Positions 26,701 through 41,700 of a stretch of DNA of 45,003 nt are shown here, piece by piece (positions within the stretch are counted from its first letter, which is position 1; each line of letters begins with the position of its first letter). A program made the translations under genes and the position numbers. The notes beneath the pieces are model-generated. The model was given only the letters and a program-made list of their open reading frames with translations. It was not told the origin of the DNA and made no database searches. The stretch lies in the NCBI RefSeq assembly GCF_000472785.1, contig NZ_AXAL01000039.1, positions 156-45,158 of the forward strand, given 5' to 3'. This DNA is from Mesorhizobium loti CJ3sym. Its GTDB lineage: Bacteria > Pseudomonadota > Alphaproteobacteria > Rhizobiales > Rhizobiaceae.

Positions 26701-29700
26701 GCGGTCGGCGTCGGAGCAGGACCCGGCATCGGCGCCGCCATCGGCGTCTCGGTGGCGATCAACCAGATCGGCAACTGGACTGTTCCCGTCAATCCCGTCG
26801 ATGCGGATGGCAAGCCAGATCCGACCCGGGCGCCCACCTTCAACGCCGCCAACAGCGGTGGCGTCAGCGCCACCATCATCGACAGCGGCGTGACGGCCGA
26901 CGGCACGCTCACGGTTCACGCCAAGGCCGACCAGACCATCAATGCCTTGGTGATCGCCGGCGCCGCTGCGCTCGGCGCCGGCACCGTTGGCGTCGGCGTC
27001 GCAGGCGCCGGCGTCTACACCGAAAACATGATCGGCGTGCTGACCGAAGCTTCCATCACCGGCGCGTCCGCGGCCGACAAGGCGACGATCCGTGCGGCCA
27101 ATGTGGGTGTGAGCGCGGAAGACACCTCGCACATCACCGCCAATGCCGGTGCTGCCGCGATCTCGGCGGCCATCGGCAGTGTCGGCGTCAGCGTCAGCTT
27201 CGGCGTCGCGGTCGCCAAGAACACCATCGCCAATGACGTCGACGCTCATCTTGATTTCGCCGATGTCGCGGTCACCGACATACCGGTCCACAATCCGACC
27301 TACGACACCATCACCCACCTCGAAACCAATGTGCCGACGCATGCGGCCGCTCCGGGCACCATCAGCGTATCGGCAACGGAAGACGCTTCGATAGACGCCA
27401 TATCCGCCGCCGCCGCCGTTGCCATTTCCGGCGGGGCCGTGGGCGTGTCCGTTGCGGGCGGCGGTGCTGTCGCGACCAATGTAATCTTGGGCGGAACCCG
27501 TGCGTACGCACTCGACAGCATGCTCGATGCCGGCGGCGATATTGATTTCAGCGCCAGCAACAGTTCGCAGATCCACGCCGATATCGTTGCGGCTGCGGTC
27601 GGTGTCGCGATCGGCGGCGTTTCGGTCGGTGCCTCGCTCGGCTTCGGTGTCGCGCTGAATTCGATCGGATACAGCGTCGGCGGCACTCGCTCGGCCGTCG
27701 AGGTCTCCGCCTATCTGCAAGACACCAATGTCGACACCTATGGCACGCTTGGCGTCTCGGCCAATTCGGATCAGTCGATCGAAGCCAATGTAGCGGCAGC
27801 ATCGGTCGCACTTGCTTTCGGCATGTACTCCTTCAGTGCTGCCGGCGCGGCGGCCACGACGGTGAACCGCGTTGGCGTGAACGTGCATGGCTTCATCGAC
27901 GGTGGCTCGATCAAGGCCGGCGATGTCGCGATCGAGGCGATCGACTCATCGTCCATTGATGCCTTCGCAGGGGCCGCCGCGGTGGCGATTTCTGTCGGCT
28001 TCGGCGGGGGCAGCAGCGCCGTGGCGCTGGGCGTCGCTTACGCGGAGAATCTCATCTCAAACGACATCGCCGGCTACGCCACCGGCACCAACATGACGGT
28101 GACCGGGCAGATTCCGGTGCAGTCGAACGGCTACATCTACACAGTGCCTGGCGCGGGACCGACCTTCCTGCCACGCGTGATGCCGGCCTACCAGGCCAAC
28201 ACCGGCACGCTCTCGATCACGGCGCGTGAGAGCGCCACGCTATCGTCGGCTGCCATCATGGCCTCGCTGGCGGCGTCGACCGATATTGGCGTTACTGTCG
28301 CCGGTGGCGGTGCGGTTACGAAAAACACCGCCTCGTCGAGCACTTCGGTTTCGATCGCAGGCAGCACGATCAAGGCCAACGGTGCGATCACGATGAGCGC
28401 TCGTGACGTTACCTCGGTCGTTACCGAAGTGGACGCGATTTCCCTGGCCATCGGCATCTTCAGCCTGGCGGCCGGCGGGGCATCGGCGGAATCGAATGTG
28501 AATTCCAGCGTTTCGGCGAACATTTCCGGTTCTTCCATCACGGCCGGCGCCGTTGATGTCGAAGCGGTCATGACGCCGAAGGCGCGTTCCCAGGCGGCCG
28601 GCGTCAATGCTGGCACGGCGGCGGTCGGCGTTTCCGTGGCCAAGGCCTACGTCGACACGCATGTCAGCGCGCAGACCAGCGGCACTACCTTCAATGTTGA
28701 CAGCCTGCGCATCGCGGCAAGCCAGAATTTGCCGACGGTTGGCGATACCGCCAACGCAAAGGCACAGGGCCTTGCCGGTGGTCTCATCGGTGTCGACGCA
28801 ACAGTGACCGAAGCGATCAACACCAGCACGGTGGTGGCGCTGCTTGGCGCAGGCACGCTAATCACCGCAGCCCGCGGCGTCAGCGTCGCGGCGCAGAACG
28901 ACAGCCGGCAGCGCGCCGATTCCAACAGCGCCGCCTACGGGTTGGTCGCCGCCGGCGCCACCAAGGCGAAGGCGCAATCGCTGCAGCATTCCGACGCTAA
29001 CGGGCAGATCGCCAATACCACCGCGCAGGTGGCGGACAATGTCTTGATCAGCGCTGGCGCCATGAGCATCTCGGCGCTGGGCAGCGACGACAACCAGGCA
29101 TCGAGTTCGCCGGGCGCGGGCGGTCTGGTCGGAATCGCAGCGGCCGTGGCCGACACAACTTCCAACGCTGTCACGCAAGCCGTGCTGGGCAACAACACAC
29201 TGATCACCCTGTCTAAAGCAGCGACGCAATTGGCCGGCGAGAGCGCAGCCGCGTTCGCCAATTACAATGTAACGGCCGGCCGTTTCAGCATGACGTCCGA
29301 CCATCTGGCGCGTGCCAACACGGTCATCGTGACCAGTGCTTACGGCCTGCTTTCGGGGTCTGGCGCCGAGGCCGACAACAACATCAACTCAACGTCCAAC
29401 GTGATCATCGGGGACGGCGCCAAGGTCACCGCATATGCGATCAACGCCACATCGCTCAACCGCTTCGACAAGCCGAATATCGGCGATAACGTCAACGGCA
29501 GCACAGGTGGCCTGGTCAACGGCGCCGGTGTCAGCAGCGACACGCACCTGACGCTCAACACCAAGACGTTGGTCAAGAACAACGCGCAACTCAAGGTCAT
29601 CGGTACGTCCATAGATGCCGGCGAGTTCACGCTCGCGGCGCGCAACGATATCGCCTACTACGAGAACATTTCCTACAAGGGCGGTGGTCTTGGCTCCGGT

Positions 29701-32700
29701 ATCGGTGCTGAGAGCACGTTCGACGCCGACAATGTCTTTGCCACGGTCCAGATCGGCACCAATACCGCCGTCGACAGCAATGTCGAACTGAATACCGTCG
29801 GCGAGATGGATCTCAAGGCCGATACCAACGCAAATGCGGAATTGCATGTCAGCGTCGACAATTATGGCGGTGTGACTGTCTCGGTGGCCGATGCGACCAT
29901 CAATCTCAGCCCGACCAATAGCATCCTTGTCGGCAATGGATCGCACATCAAGGCGTTGTCCGACGTCAACATGCTGTCTGGGATGGACGCTAACTCCAAT
30001 CACGACGTCTATCGCGTCGCCGTCTACAGCGACACTTTTGCCGGCAGCGTCATTCCGATCGACCATGTGGTGTCGGACGCATTGCTCTATCAGGAAAACC
30101 TGATCACCATCTATGCCGGAGCGCTGGTCGAAACCGGCGGCAATGTCAGGCTTTTTGCCGACAAATCCGCATTCGCCGACATGACGTCACAGGGCAAAGC
30201 TGTCAACTGGGCTTCTTCGCTCTCCGGCGCCATCGACAAGGCTTTGGGCGGAAATGCCTACGCACAGTTCGACGGCACGGCACACACCGATTCCCACGCC
30301 ATCGTCACTGTTGACGGCACGGTCCGGACCGGCCTCAACCGCAACATCGACATCACCATCACGGCGATCGGCGGAACGCAGACGGCTCCTACGATAACCT
30401 ACAGCGGCGCCGGTTCGGATTCCGTCACGCTGGGCATCGATCAGGCACCGCTTCAGTCGAGCTATTTCGACCTTATCGCCGATGCGGAGGATAAGAAGCT
30501 CGAGTACGCCAGCAATCAGGATCTCGTCGATTTCTACAATCGCGAAATCGACCGCATGGTCAGCGAGTTGCAGTTCCTCGGGCTGGTTGAAAAACGGGAA
30601 GTTCTGAACCCGGACGGCACTCAGAAGGTCGTCAATGGCGTGCCCCAGTTTGCGCTGCTGCCGGTTCACAAGGACGTGCTGACAATCCACGTCGCGCCCA
30701 TCCTGGCCGAAGCCGGCTATATCGACATCAGGGCCGACGTGCTGCAGGGGGCCGGCAAGCTCGATGCGCCCGGCAATGTGAGCGTCAAGATCACCAACAA
30801 CACGACCGCATTCCTGGACATCCAGGGCATATACATCCCCGAAAACAATGGCGGCGTGTACTTAAACGGGTTCCAGAACGAGATTTCGCAGATCGACAGC
30901 AGCGCCACCGATCCCGCCACTGTGCGTGCTCTGCTCAATGGCGCGATCGCTCAGCAGAACCAGGCGAACGCCGACGCCGACAATTCGGATGGTCAGCGTG
31001 GCGGCGAGCCGGTTCTGGTGCCTGGAGCGGTCAATCTCGACATCACCCGCACGTTTGGAACGGCGCCGGTCAACACCGTGCTCATCAAGAACACGTTGAT
31101 CGTCAATTCTGATACGAATCCGTGGCCCGGGATTACCATCTCCGGCGATATCGATGCCATTTCGAGCGATGTGACGATCGATAACAGCGTCGGTTCCGGT
31201 GACATCACCATCACCGGCAATATCCACAGCGCGTCACTGCATGTCGTTACCTTCGGCATGGTCATCATCGACTTGCCTCCGGGCAGCGTGCTCAACACCG
31301 GCGGCGATCCCTATATCGCCTGGAAGCAAATCACCAATCCCGACGGTATGGGCGCGGCGACCAATGCCGACCGCGATGCCGAGCTTGCTAAGCAGCCGAC
31401 CAGCGGCATTTATGCCAGCCTCATCTCGATCAACGCCGAATATGTGAACCTCAACGGCCTGATCCAGAGCGGTTCCAGCGACTATGTGCTGAACATCGGC
31501 GCCAACACGATCGCCGAGATCGACCAGATCAAGGCGGATATTGCCAGCGGCAAGATCCAGGGCGGCAAGATCATGCTGAAGACCGCCCAGTACAACGAGT
31601 TCAAGGCGTATTGGGATTCGGACCTCGGCAAGATCGTTATCCAGGAGTTCAGAACGCCTGCCGGATCTATAACGATCACTGGCAAGCTGATGAACACCGG
31701 CAACGGGCAGATCAAGGCCCTAGGAGCCTATGTCAACGTCACCGTCAACAATGCGTCTAACTATGACGTGCTGATCAAGCGGATTGACGTTACGGAGCGT
31801 GGCCTGGGCACGATCATCCTGAACGACAAGTCGAAGCGTTCCGACGGCGGCTATACGCAGACCTGGTACCAGACGCAAATCGACGGAACAGTAGACGTGC
31901 GCGTCGTCGACTTCACGCCGGTGGTCAATCCGCTCGGTGCAAACGGCCAGCCCGAGGCGACCAAGCAGATGGTCGAGACCGGCGCAGTGTCACTCAACAC
32001 CGTTGCAGGCCAGCACAACGGCACCTGGGACTACGCGACGCAATACAATCCGCAGGCCGGATGGCGCTACGGCTGGTCAGTGGCGACAAAGACACTGGAA
32101 AGCGTCACGACCACCTACGGAACGTCTGCCTGGCTCGGCATTGATTTCCTCGCCGCCGACCCGGCCAACGTCGTCGACACGACATACACGTTGCTCGAGA
32201 AGCCGACTCTGGTTCCCGGCAGCGACTATTTCTATCAGAGCAACGTCTCGTCCCCCTACACGCACAGTTCCGCGACGGTAACGCTAAGCCAGACCGATCC
32301 GGTGCCGGGCGACAAGTGGACGACGAGCACCTGGTACGGCAAAAAGACCTACTATCAGAAGTTCACCACCGAGCGGCGGACCCAGACCACCGCCACCAAC
32401 TCGATCAAGGCCGACCTGCCGGTTCAGATCAGCTTCATCGGCTACGAGGAAGCAACGGTTAAGATCAATTCGACCGGGTCCGGCAAGGTCATCGTCGACA
32501 ACGGCATCTACAATGATACCGGCCTCACGCAGATCGTTTCCAATACAACGATTGAGGCCAGCAACGACGATTCCGTCGTGCAGGGGGTGCGCGTCACCTT
32601 AGACGGCAATCTGGGCGTGGGCACCGCCCAACGGCCGTTGCAGATCGATCTCGTCGATCTCTACCCGGCGGGATACAAGGGCGTGCCGGGCCAATCGACG

Positions 32701-35700
32701 GCCTATGCCTATCTGACTGGTCACTCGGCGAATGGTGACATCTATATCAAGGAACGCACCGGCGACATGTCGATCAATTCGGTCGTCGCCGACAAGGGGA
32801 ACGTGACGTTGACGTCCCAGGCCGGCATCGTCGTCGCCGATTCCGGTCCCGGCAGCTACCTGCAGGGCCTGGTCAAGGGCGCGAAAATCACGCTGATCGC
32901 CGACACCTATGTCGATGGACAAGGTGCGTTGCCTGCGGGCGCACAGGGTGGCGTCGGCAACTCGGCGCTGCGTCCGCTGCTGATCGATTCCGGCGACACA
33001 AACGACGACAAGGTCAATATCAGGGCTCAGGGCGATGTTTATGTCTCCGAGACCACTGGCGACATGCACCTCGAGCGGTTGATCACCGAGGGCAATGTCT
33101 GGGTCCAGGTCCAGAATGGTTCGCTGCTCGATTGCGACGACGTTTCGGTCAAGGACAAGCGTACCTACGACGAGCTGAAGGCGGGCGTGTGGACCGATCT
33201 GCAACTGACCGGAACCACCGGTGTCCAGGACAAGATCAACTCAACGTTGCTCGGCTACGAGCTGCTGAAGCGCGGCGACTACGACACCTACTGGCGCCTG
33301 AAGGGTAGCTACGATTCGACCTCGGGAACGGTGAAGCTTAGCGACGCAGAGCGGCAGTATTACGAAGACACGCTCTCGCCGGCGGACGCCGCGGCGGCGA
33401 TTGCCACTCTGGAGGCCTCGCGCACGGCCCAGTTCAACAGTCTGGACGCAATCTATGCCAGCTATGGCTCGACTTACCGTGCAGACATCGAGACCGCCTA
33501 CAAGCAGTATTGGGCTTATCGTCACACGCAGGCGGATTCGACCAGCTACAATCCCGGCGCCGCGGCCGGTCTGACCGCGGGTCAACTGGCCGATTATTCC
33601 GATCTGCAGAAGATGTTCGGCCGGCTGGGCGAGACCCAGCAGGACACGACGCTATTCATGAGCGCCGACATCAAGGCCGACTATGACCAATACTGGAATT
33701 ACCGGAGCGGCCAGGCCGACCCGACCAAGTTCGACCCCGAATATGTCGTGGCAATAACCGGCGCCGAGTTGGCCAGTCTGACCAGCGATCTGACCACGAA
33801 GGCTCAGCTCAGTGGCCTTTCGGGTAGCGCTCTCGACGCTTACGTCGCCGATGGAATCCAGACGGAGCGGGACAGCCGCACCGTAGAGTACCGCAAGCTA
33901 AACGAGCAGTTTGCCACGCTCAACGAGACGCAAAAGGACGCTGGCCGGACCTTCGGCTACAAGCTTCTGTTCGCGGTCGGCGACAAGGCGACCGAACTCA
34001 CCAGCACGATCAAGGTCTGGTCCGAGGACGAATTGCTAAACGCGTTCGGAGCCGGGCTGACGAAGTCAGTGACCGATACGGAAGTGGTGATCGAAAGCTC
34101 CAACATCGTTGGCAAGAACATCGAGATCCACACCAGCCAGAACATCGGCAGCGTGCTCGGCGAATTCAACCTCGATCTGGGCGACGGCAATCAGCACATC
34201 ATCCTGAATGACGACCAGCGCGTGGCTCTTGCCGCGGCCGAGCGGCAGGACATCGTCTATGTCGGCGGCTATGAATCATCGCCCGGGGTGGTTTCCAGTG
34301 CCTATATCGGTTCGACGATCGTCGACTTTGCCGCGCTGCCCAACGGTACCCAGGGCACCATCACGCGCGCCAGCAACTGGCCGACCGGGACGTTCAAGGC
34401 GGGCGATCTCCTCTACATCGCCGGCAACAACACGCAGAACATCACCGAGGACGACGCCTATTTCACCATCGCTTCGGTGGTCGGCAATGTTATCACGGTC
34501 AATCTTGCACCCGAGCAGTCGATGGTCACCGAGCTTGGCCGTACGGTCACGATGGCCGCCGTGGTCGATGATCCGACGAGCACGACCGAGCGCATCACCC
34601 GCATCATCGTCAATCGGCGCGAGGACGTGGATCTGACGGTTGGCAATCTGCTGACGGCCAAGGCCGGTGGCGCTATCTACCTTGGATCCGAAACCACCAT
34701 CAAGCTCGCCAATATCGTCGCGGGCGAAGGCCATGCGGACGGTGATGACATCCGCATCAAGACCAGCGGCAGCCTGATCAATGCCGCGACAAGCGGCGTC
34801 AATCTGGACGGCGCCAACATCCTGCTTGAAGCCAGCAAGGGCCACATTGGTGAGGACGGAAAGCCTGTTACCGTGACGATGCGCGGCGAGGGCGGGTTGA
34901 TCGCACGGGCGCAGGACGATGTGCGCATCACGGCGCCGATCAGCGATCTCAGGGTGGAATCCGTCTATTCCAAGAGCGGCGACGCTTTCCTGACCGCGAC
35001 GGTTCAGTCGATCCTCGACGCTCTGCCGGGCTCGACGGCGACCAAGGTGCAGGCGCAGCACATCTCGCTCAGTGCCGGCGGTAGCATCGGCACGAGCAAC
35101 AACGCGCTCGAGATCGACGTCACCGGTGCCCTGTCGAGTGATCCGACCATCAACGCCACCAATCGCGGCACGATCATCGCGGTCGCGGGCGGCTCGATAT
35201 TCCTGACTGAAACCCATGGCGACATGAATGTCCGTGGCATCCGTTCGATCAACGAGGATGTCACCTTGGTCGCCAACGAGGGATCGATCATCGACGCCGA
35301 GCTTCCGGATCCAAACTACAATCTCACCATTCCGGACTCGAACATCGACCCGTCGCATCCGACACGTGCGGTGGTGCTGCCGAAAGCCGACGTCATCGGA
35401 CGCAACATCAACCTGACAGCCCATCTCGGCATCGGTACGGTTGCCAATGAACTCGACATCGACAGCTCTTCATCGGGACCTGGCACCGTCAGCGCACACA
35501 CCGACCTCGAGAGCATCTACCTGATCGAGACTTCTGGGGATCTCGTCCTCAATGAAGTGGGTGCCGGCACGGCCAATGCAGCGGCGTTCGCGGATGCGGT
35601 GGCCTTCATCACGGCAGTCAACGGCAACATCCTCAACGGTCGCGCCGACGGCCTTGCAAACGTCATTTCGAAGAAAACCTATCTGTTTGCTTCCAAGAAC

Positions 35701-38700
35701 ATCGGTACGTCTTCGAAGCGCGTAACGACCTCGGTCGCCAATCTCGAATCCTGGTCTTACGGTGACGACACCTGGATCCAGAACCTGGGTGCGCTCGAGG
35801 TTGGTGGCGTGCGGGCCGAGACGTCCGGCGTTAATGCCGGCGGTGGCGCCTATATTATGGCCTCAAGCCCAATCCTGATCACCGAAAGCAGCGTCGCGGA
35901 AAAGACGACGCTTGAATTCTGGGCCGAGGATGACCTTGAAGGCACGCACATTGGCGATGACGACCTGCCCGACAACATCACAGTCGCTGCGGGCGTGACG
36001 CTTGAAGCCTCGGTCGGCGACGTTCGCCTGCTGGCCGGCGACGACGTCTACACCGATGCAACGTCGGTCATCATCTCACCGACCAAGATACTGATTGCCG
36101 GTGACTATCAGGCGCCGAACGTGCCCGATCCAGATCCGGGTGTGGGTTCCAACATCGAGCTGCATGGCACGCTGCAGGCGCCGCAGATCGAGATTGCTGG
36201 CGGCCGCGACAAGGACAACATCCTCATCGACGTGGCCGCGCTGCGCGGCAACACGCTTGTCCATGGCGGAGCCGATGACGATCTCATTACCGTCAACAAG
36301 CTGCCGTCCATGACCACCTATCAAGGCGTCGACGTGGCGCCTGGCGCCAATGGCCTGCCGGCCTTTGGCCGCGATGCGACAGGTCGCGTGATCCGCGACG
36401 AACTGACCATAGACGGCGAGGGCGGCACGGATTCTGTGGTCGTCAACGTTGAGGGTGATGCCGATTATGTCATGAACGTCCATGACACCGGCGCTGGCGA
36501 TGACGGTGTGGACACGCTGACGATCGAGGGCACAAGCCTTGCGGATACCTTCCTTTTCCGCAAGAATTTCATCGCCCACATGGTGCCGGATGGCGCTGGC
36601 GGTTATCTCTCCGCCGTTGAGCGCATCAACTACGACGCCACGAGCAACGGGCGCGTCATCGTCGAAGGCAATGAAGGCGATGATCGCTTCTACTTCGACG
36701 ACAATTCCGCAATCCTCACCGTCGATGGCGGCGAAGGCAACGATTTCTTCCAGGTCGGCCAGATTTTCGGAAGCTCGCGTGACCAGAAGGTCGATGCTGA
36801 AGGGAATCTGGATCCGAACGGCTCCTACGCGATCATTTCGCAAGAGGACCGCTTCGAGACGACCGAGACCACACTCGGCTATCTGTCCGAAGGCATCACC
36901 CTGCCGGCCGTGCTCTATGGCGGCACCGGAGAGGACATGTTCGTCGTCTATTCCAACCATGCCGATCTGAGGCTGGAGGGCGAGGACGGCAATGACGAGT
37001 TCGTCATCCGGGCTTTCGCTTTGCCAGAGGGCGTCAACGTCAAGGTCAATGGCGGTAATGGCGACGACCTTATCCAGTACAATGTCAACGCGCCGGTCGA
37101 CATCGATGGCGGCGCCGGCTTTGACAGGGTTGTCGTGCTGGGAACGGAACTTGCCGACACGTTCGTGATAACCAAGGATGGCGTGTACGGCGCCGGCCTC
37201 ACGGTCAAGGTTACAAACGCCGAAGCAATGGATGTGGACGGCCTCGAAGGCAACGACACCTTCTACGTGCTCTCGACTGCCGACAACATCGTCACCACGC
37301 TGATCGGCGGCCTGGGCAGTGACACGTTCAACGTCGCTGGCGATGTGACCAAGACCGTGGTTTCGGACGATGCCAATGGCGACAGCGGCACGATCACCCA
37401 TACGGTGACCAGCGCTGATCCGCGCTATAACGGCCTGTTCACGCGCGGCATCGATCTGACCACAAAGGGCAGCACGGCCGTAGCCGTCGACACAGGCGAT
37501 GGGATTACGGTCAAGGAAGACGATCCGACATCGGTGGACAGCTATATGCTGACGCTGCCGATGGCGCCGGTTGCCGGCACCATAGCCTATGTCACCATAT
37601 CGGCCGCGCAGGCATCGGCGCAGCAACGCGCCAAGCAGGGCCAGACCATCCTGGTTTCGCTGACCGGAAACGCCGACGATTGGCACGAAGCCGTGACGGC
37701 TGCTTTCGACAGCGGCAATTGGGCCGCTGGACAGCTCATCTACGTCGAGGCGATCTCTGACACAGCAGAGGAAGGCAAAACCGTAGTCGCCATCAGCCAC
37801 TCGGTCATCAATGTCGACAGCAATGGCGTCGCGCAGGCGCTGGACAGTTTTGCAATTCCAAACGTGCTGGTCACTGTCATCGACGATGACAAGCCGGACG
37901 CCATCATCACCGAGAGCGGTGGTTCGACAAGCGTATTCGAAGGCGGCGCCGCCGACGACTATACGGTCGTGCTGAGCAAGCCGCCGGCCGCGGGCGAAAC
38001 GGTCACGGTATCGCTGTCTTCCAGCAGTGATCAGGTCAATCTATCGCGCACTGCCATCAAGTTCGGGCTGGTCGCGGATGCCGCCAACGATATCTTCGCC
38101 TGGAACGACGCACAAACGGTGTTCGTCTCGTCGCCGACCGATTCCACGCCCGAGAACCGTATCGTCGCGACGATCAGCAACACCGTCACATCGGACAAGG
38201 CGGATGGTGTTTATGCTGACGTCGATACCCAGAAGGTCAGCGTCGAGGTGGTCGATTCCGACACCGCAGCCGTGCAGATCATCGAAACGAACGGCAGTAC
38301 GGCCGTGTCGCAGGCCGGCGAAACAGACAGCTACCAGATCGTGCTGACGACGCAGCCAACCGCGCCCGTCACGGTTCACATCGCCATCGATGGTCAGGCC
38401 AAGGTCGATCTTGGCGCCTCTCCAGGGGTGCAGCAGGACGCAAGCGGCTATTTCGTGACCTTCGATGACACCAACTGGGACCAGCCCGTCACCGTCAACC
38501 TGATTTTCGACTCGACCGGCGAGACGCCTCCGGACGGCATCCGCGTATTCTCGCAGCAGCCGCATGACTTGACCCGCATCGGCGGACCTCTCTTCGTCGA
38601 GGGCGGCGTCGGACCGGAAGACCGTTCGTTGACGCCTTCAGTGGCTCTGCCAGACGAGTTCAATCCGGAAGTGATCAGACAGATCGAGGTCGACAACGGC

Positions 38701-41700
38701 ACCGACGTCGATCAACTCGTCGTATTCAGCGACACAGCCCAGGCGCCGCTGACCGGCGTGCTCACCGATACCCACATTTCGGGCCTTGGCATGCCAGCGA
38801 ACCCGCTGTCGGTCGATTACAATGATGGCAATCCGCCGGTCGATGTCGCGCGCGGCATCACCTACACCAACCTGCAAATTGTCGAAGTTCTGCTTGGCGT
38901 CGCCAACGACAACTTCACCATCGACAGCACCAAGGACCAGACCCTGACGGTCGTCCACGGCGGCGGTGGCAGCGATACGCTGACTGTCCATGACAGCACC
39001 GGACCGGTCGTCCTGTTCGGCGACACCTCGGCCAACGGCTTGCGCTACAGTTCGACGCCAGGCGCGCCAAACGGTACCGCCTATTCGTTCCTCAACACCG
39101 GCAACGACATCATCGATGCCTCGGGTGCCCATGGCGTCGTCGTCATCGATGGCGGTGCCGGGACAGACACGCTCACCGGCGGCCACGGCACAAACTTCAT
39201 CGCCGGCGGCGCCGATAGCGATCACATCATCGGCGGCAAGGACGGCAAGAACTGGATCATCGGCGACTCCTCCTTCGACGTTGACTATCTCAACCGCACC
39301 GTCATCATCGACGATGACGGTATCAACGCTCAAGGCGTTACCGAAACCCCCGGCGCCGACATCATCACCGGCGGCGATCTCGGCGACGTCATCATCGGCG
39401 ATCATGGCATCATCACGCAGGTCGCGACGATCGACGGTTCCGATCTCGTGCTGGTACCCGGCACGCTCGACATGATGGTCGACCGCGCGGTGATCAAGGT
39501 GGAGACATCCAATCCGTCGGTCGGCGGGAACGATGATATCGATGCCGGCGATGGCCCTAACATCGTGTTCGGCGGCTTCGGTGCCGACATCATAAAGAGC
39601 ACCGGCGGCCAGGATGTGATCGTCGGCGACAACGGCAGCGCCGAATTCGCGAACGGACTGCCGACGATCGTCAAGACCACATATCCGGAATTCGGCGGCG
39701 CCGACCAGATCACCAGTGCCGGCGGCCGTAACATCCTCGTCGGCGGTTCGGCCGGCGACACGATCAAGGTGCTCGGCGGCAGCCCCATGGACATCGGCGA
39801 CGTCGTGCTTGGCGACAATGGCGTGATCCTGTTCGACGCCTCGGGCAACGTCACCAGCATCGAAAGCACTGATCCAATCTATTATGGCGACGATGACATC
39901 AGCACAGGTGCGGGTGACAACATCGTCATCGCCGGCTCGGGCAACGACAAGGTCACCTCGCAGGGCGGTGATGACGTTATCCTCGGCGACAACGGCAAGG
40001 CGACTTTCGAAAACAACATCCTTATCCGGATCGAAAGCACGTTCGCCGATTTTGCCCCATTGTTGAATGGCGTGCCGGTGGTGATCGGCTACAAGGATAC
40101 GATCAAGGCCGGATCGGGCAGAAACGTCGTTTTCGGTGGCAATGGCGACGACGACATCACGGCTGGCGACGGCGACAGTGTCATCCTCGGTGACAACGGC
40201 CTCGCGATCTTCGATGCACAAGGCCGACGCGTATCGATCGAGACGACGAATGTCGCCTATGGCGGCAACGACACGATCACCATCGACAGTGGCAATCACG
40301 TGTTGATGGGTGGCTCGTTTGCAGACACGATCATCGCTGGTGGCGGCAATGATGTCATCCTGGGTGACAATGGCCTGGCGCTTTTTGTCGACGGCAAGAT
40401 GACATCCGTGCGCAGCGCATGGACCGAGAATGACGGCATCGACGATATCCAGGCGGGCAATGGCAGCCATGTCGTGTTCGGCGGCGGCGCCGGCGACAAG
40501 ATCAAGATCGGTACGGGCAACAGTGTCGTGTTTGGCGACAGTGGCTATGCCGAATTCGACAACACCTTGCCGACGCTTGCCTATTCGATCGACACCGCCA
40601 AGGGTGGCGCCGATACGATCACGACCGGCGATGGCGACAACATCGTTGCCGGCGGCGCCTTCGGCGACACGATAACCACCGGAAATGGCGCCGATGTCAT
40701 ATTCGGCGACAATGCGCGGTTTGAATTCACAATCGCAACGGTCCTGGGACAGCGCGTTGCCAATCTGCAGAGAGGTTTCACCATCAGCCCGCTCGACGGC
40801 GGCAATGACCTGATCAACGCTGGCGGCGGCAACGACATTGTCGTCGGCGGCACCGGAGCCGATGAGATCCATGGTGGCGCCAATGATGATCGGCTGTTTG
40901 GCGATAATGCGCTGTTTGACCTGACGCTGCCAGAAAACCAGCGGATCATTTCGATCTACACCACCGTTCAAGACGGCGGCGGCAACGACGCGATCTACGG
41001 CGATGCAGGCAACGACATCATCGTTGGTCAACAAGGCAACGACCGTCTGTTCGGCGGCGATGGCGACGACGACATCACTGGCGGTCACAATGTGGTCGGC
41101 GGGGCCGACGGCGATGACTATGTTGAAGGTGGAGCAGGCGAAGACGTCATACTGGGCGACAATGGCCTGATCGCCCGCAAGGTGGTCGGGGGAACGTCCT
41201 GGAAAAATACCGTATGGCAGCTCGATCCGGCGGTGCCGGGCAAGGCAGCTTCGCTGCTGCGCGATGTTGTCAGGTTCGACCTCATCGACGGTGTCGGCGG
41301 CAAGGATGAGATCCATGGCGGCGATGGTGACGACCGGATCTTTGGCCAGCGCGGTGACGATCGTCTGTACGGTGACAATGGCATAGACGAGATCGTTGGA
41401 GGGCTTGGTTCCGATACGATCGAAGGCGGTGCCGGTGTTGATTATCTTCTTGGCGACGAGGGCCAGGTTCTGCGCGCTTATAATCCCGACGGCACTGCCT
41501 TGCTGAACAGCGACGGCAGTTGGCATCGCGATGTGGTTCTGGAAGAAGTCGCCACGGCGGTCAGCGTCGTCTCGATAAGTTCCAGCAAGACGGTCTCGCG
41601 CACCAATCTGGCGTCGAACTTGCTCAATCCGGATATGCTGCTGGTTGGCGGGGTCGTCGACGCCAATGGCGTCAAGGTGACGTTGGCCGGCGGCACATGG

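Noticed and set aside
17497..28420. CRISPR-like or DNA-level tandem repeat
   Set aside because: Repeats are conserved at protein level, long and diverged at nucleotide level, without short identical direct repeats and spacers.
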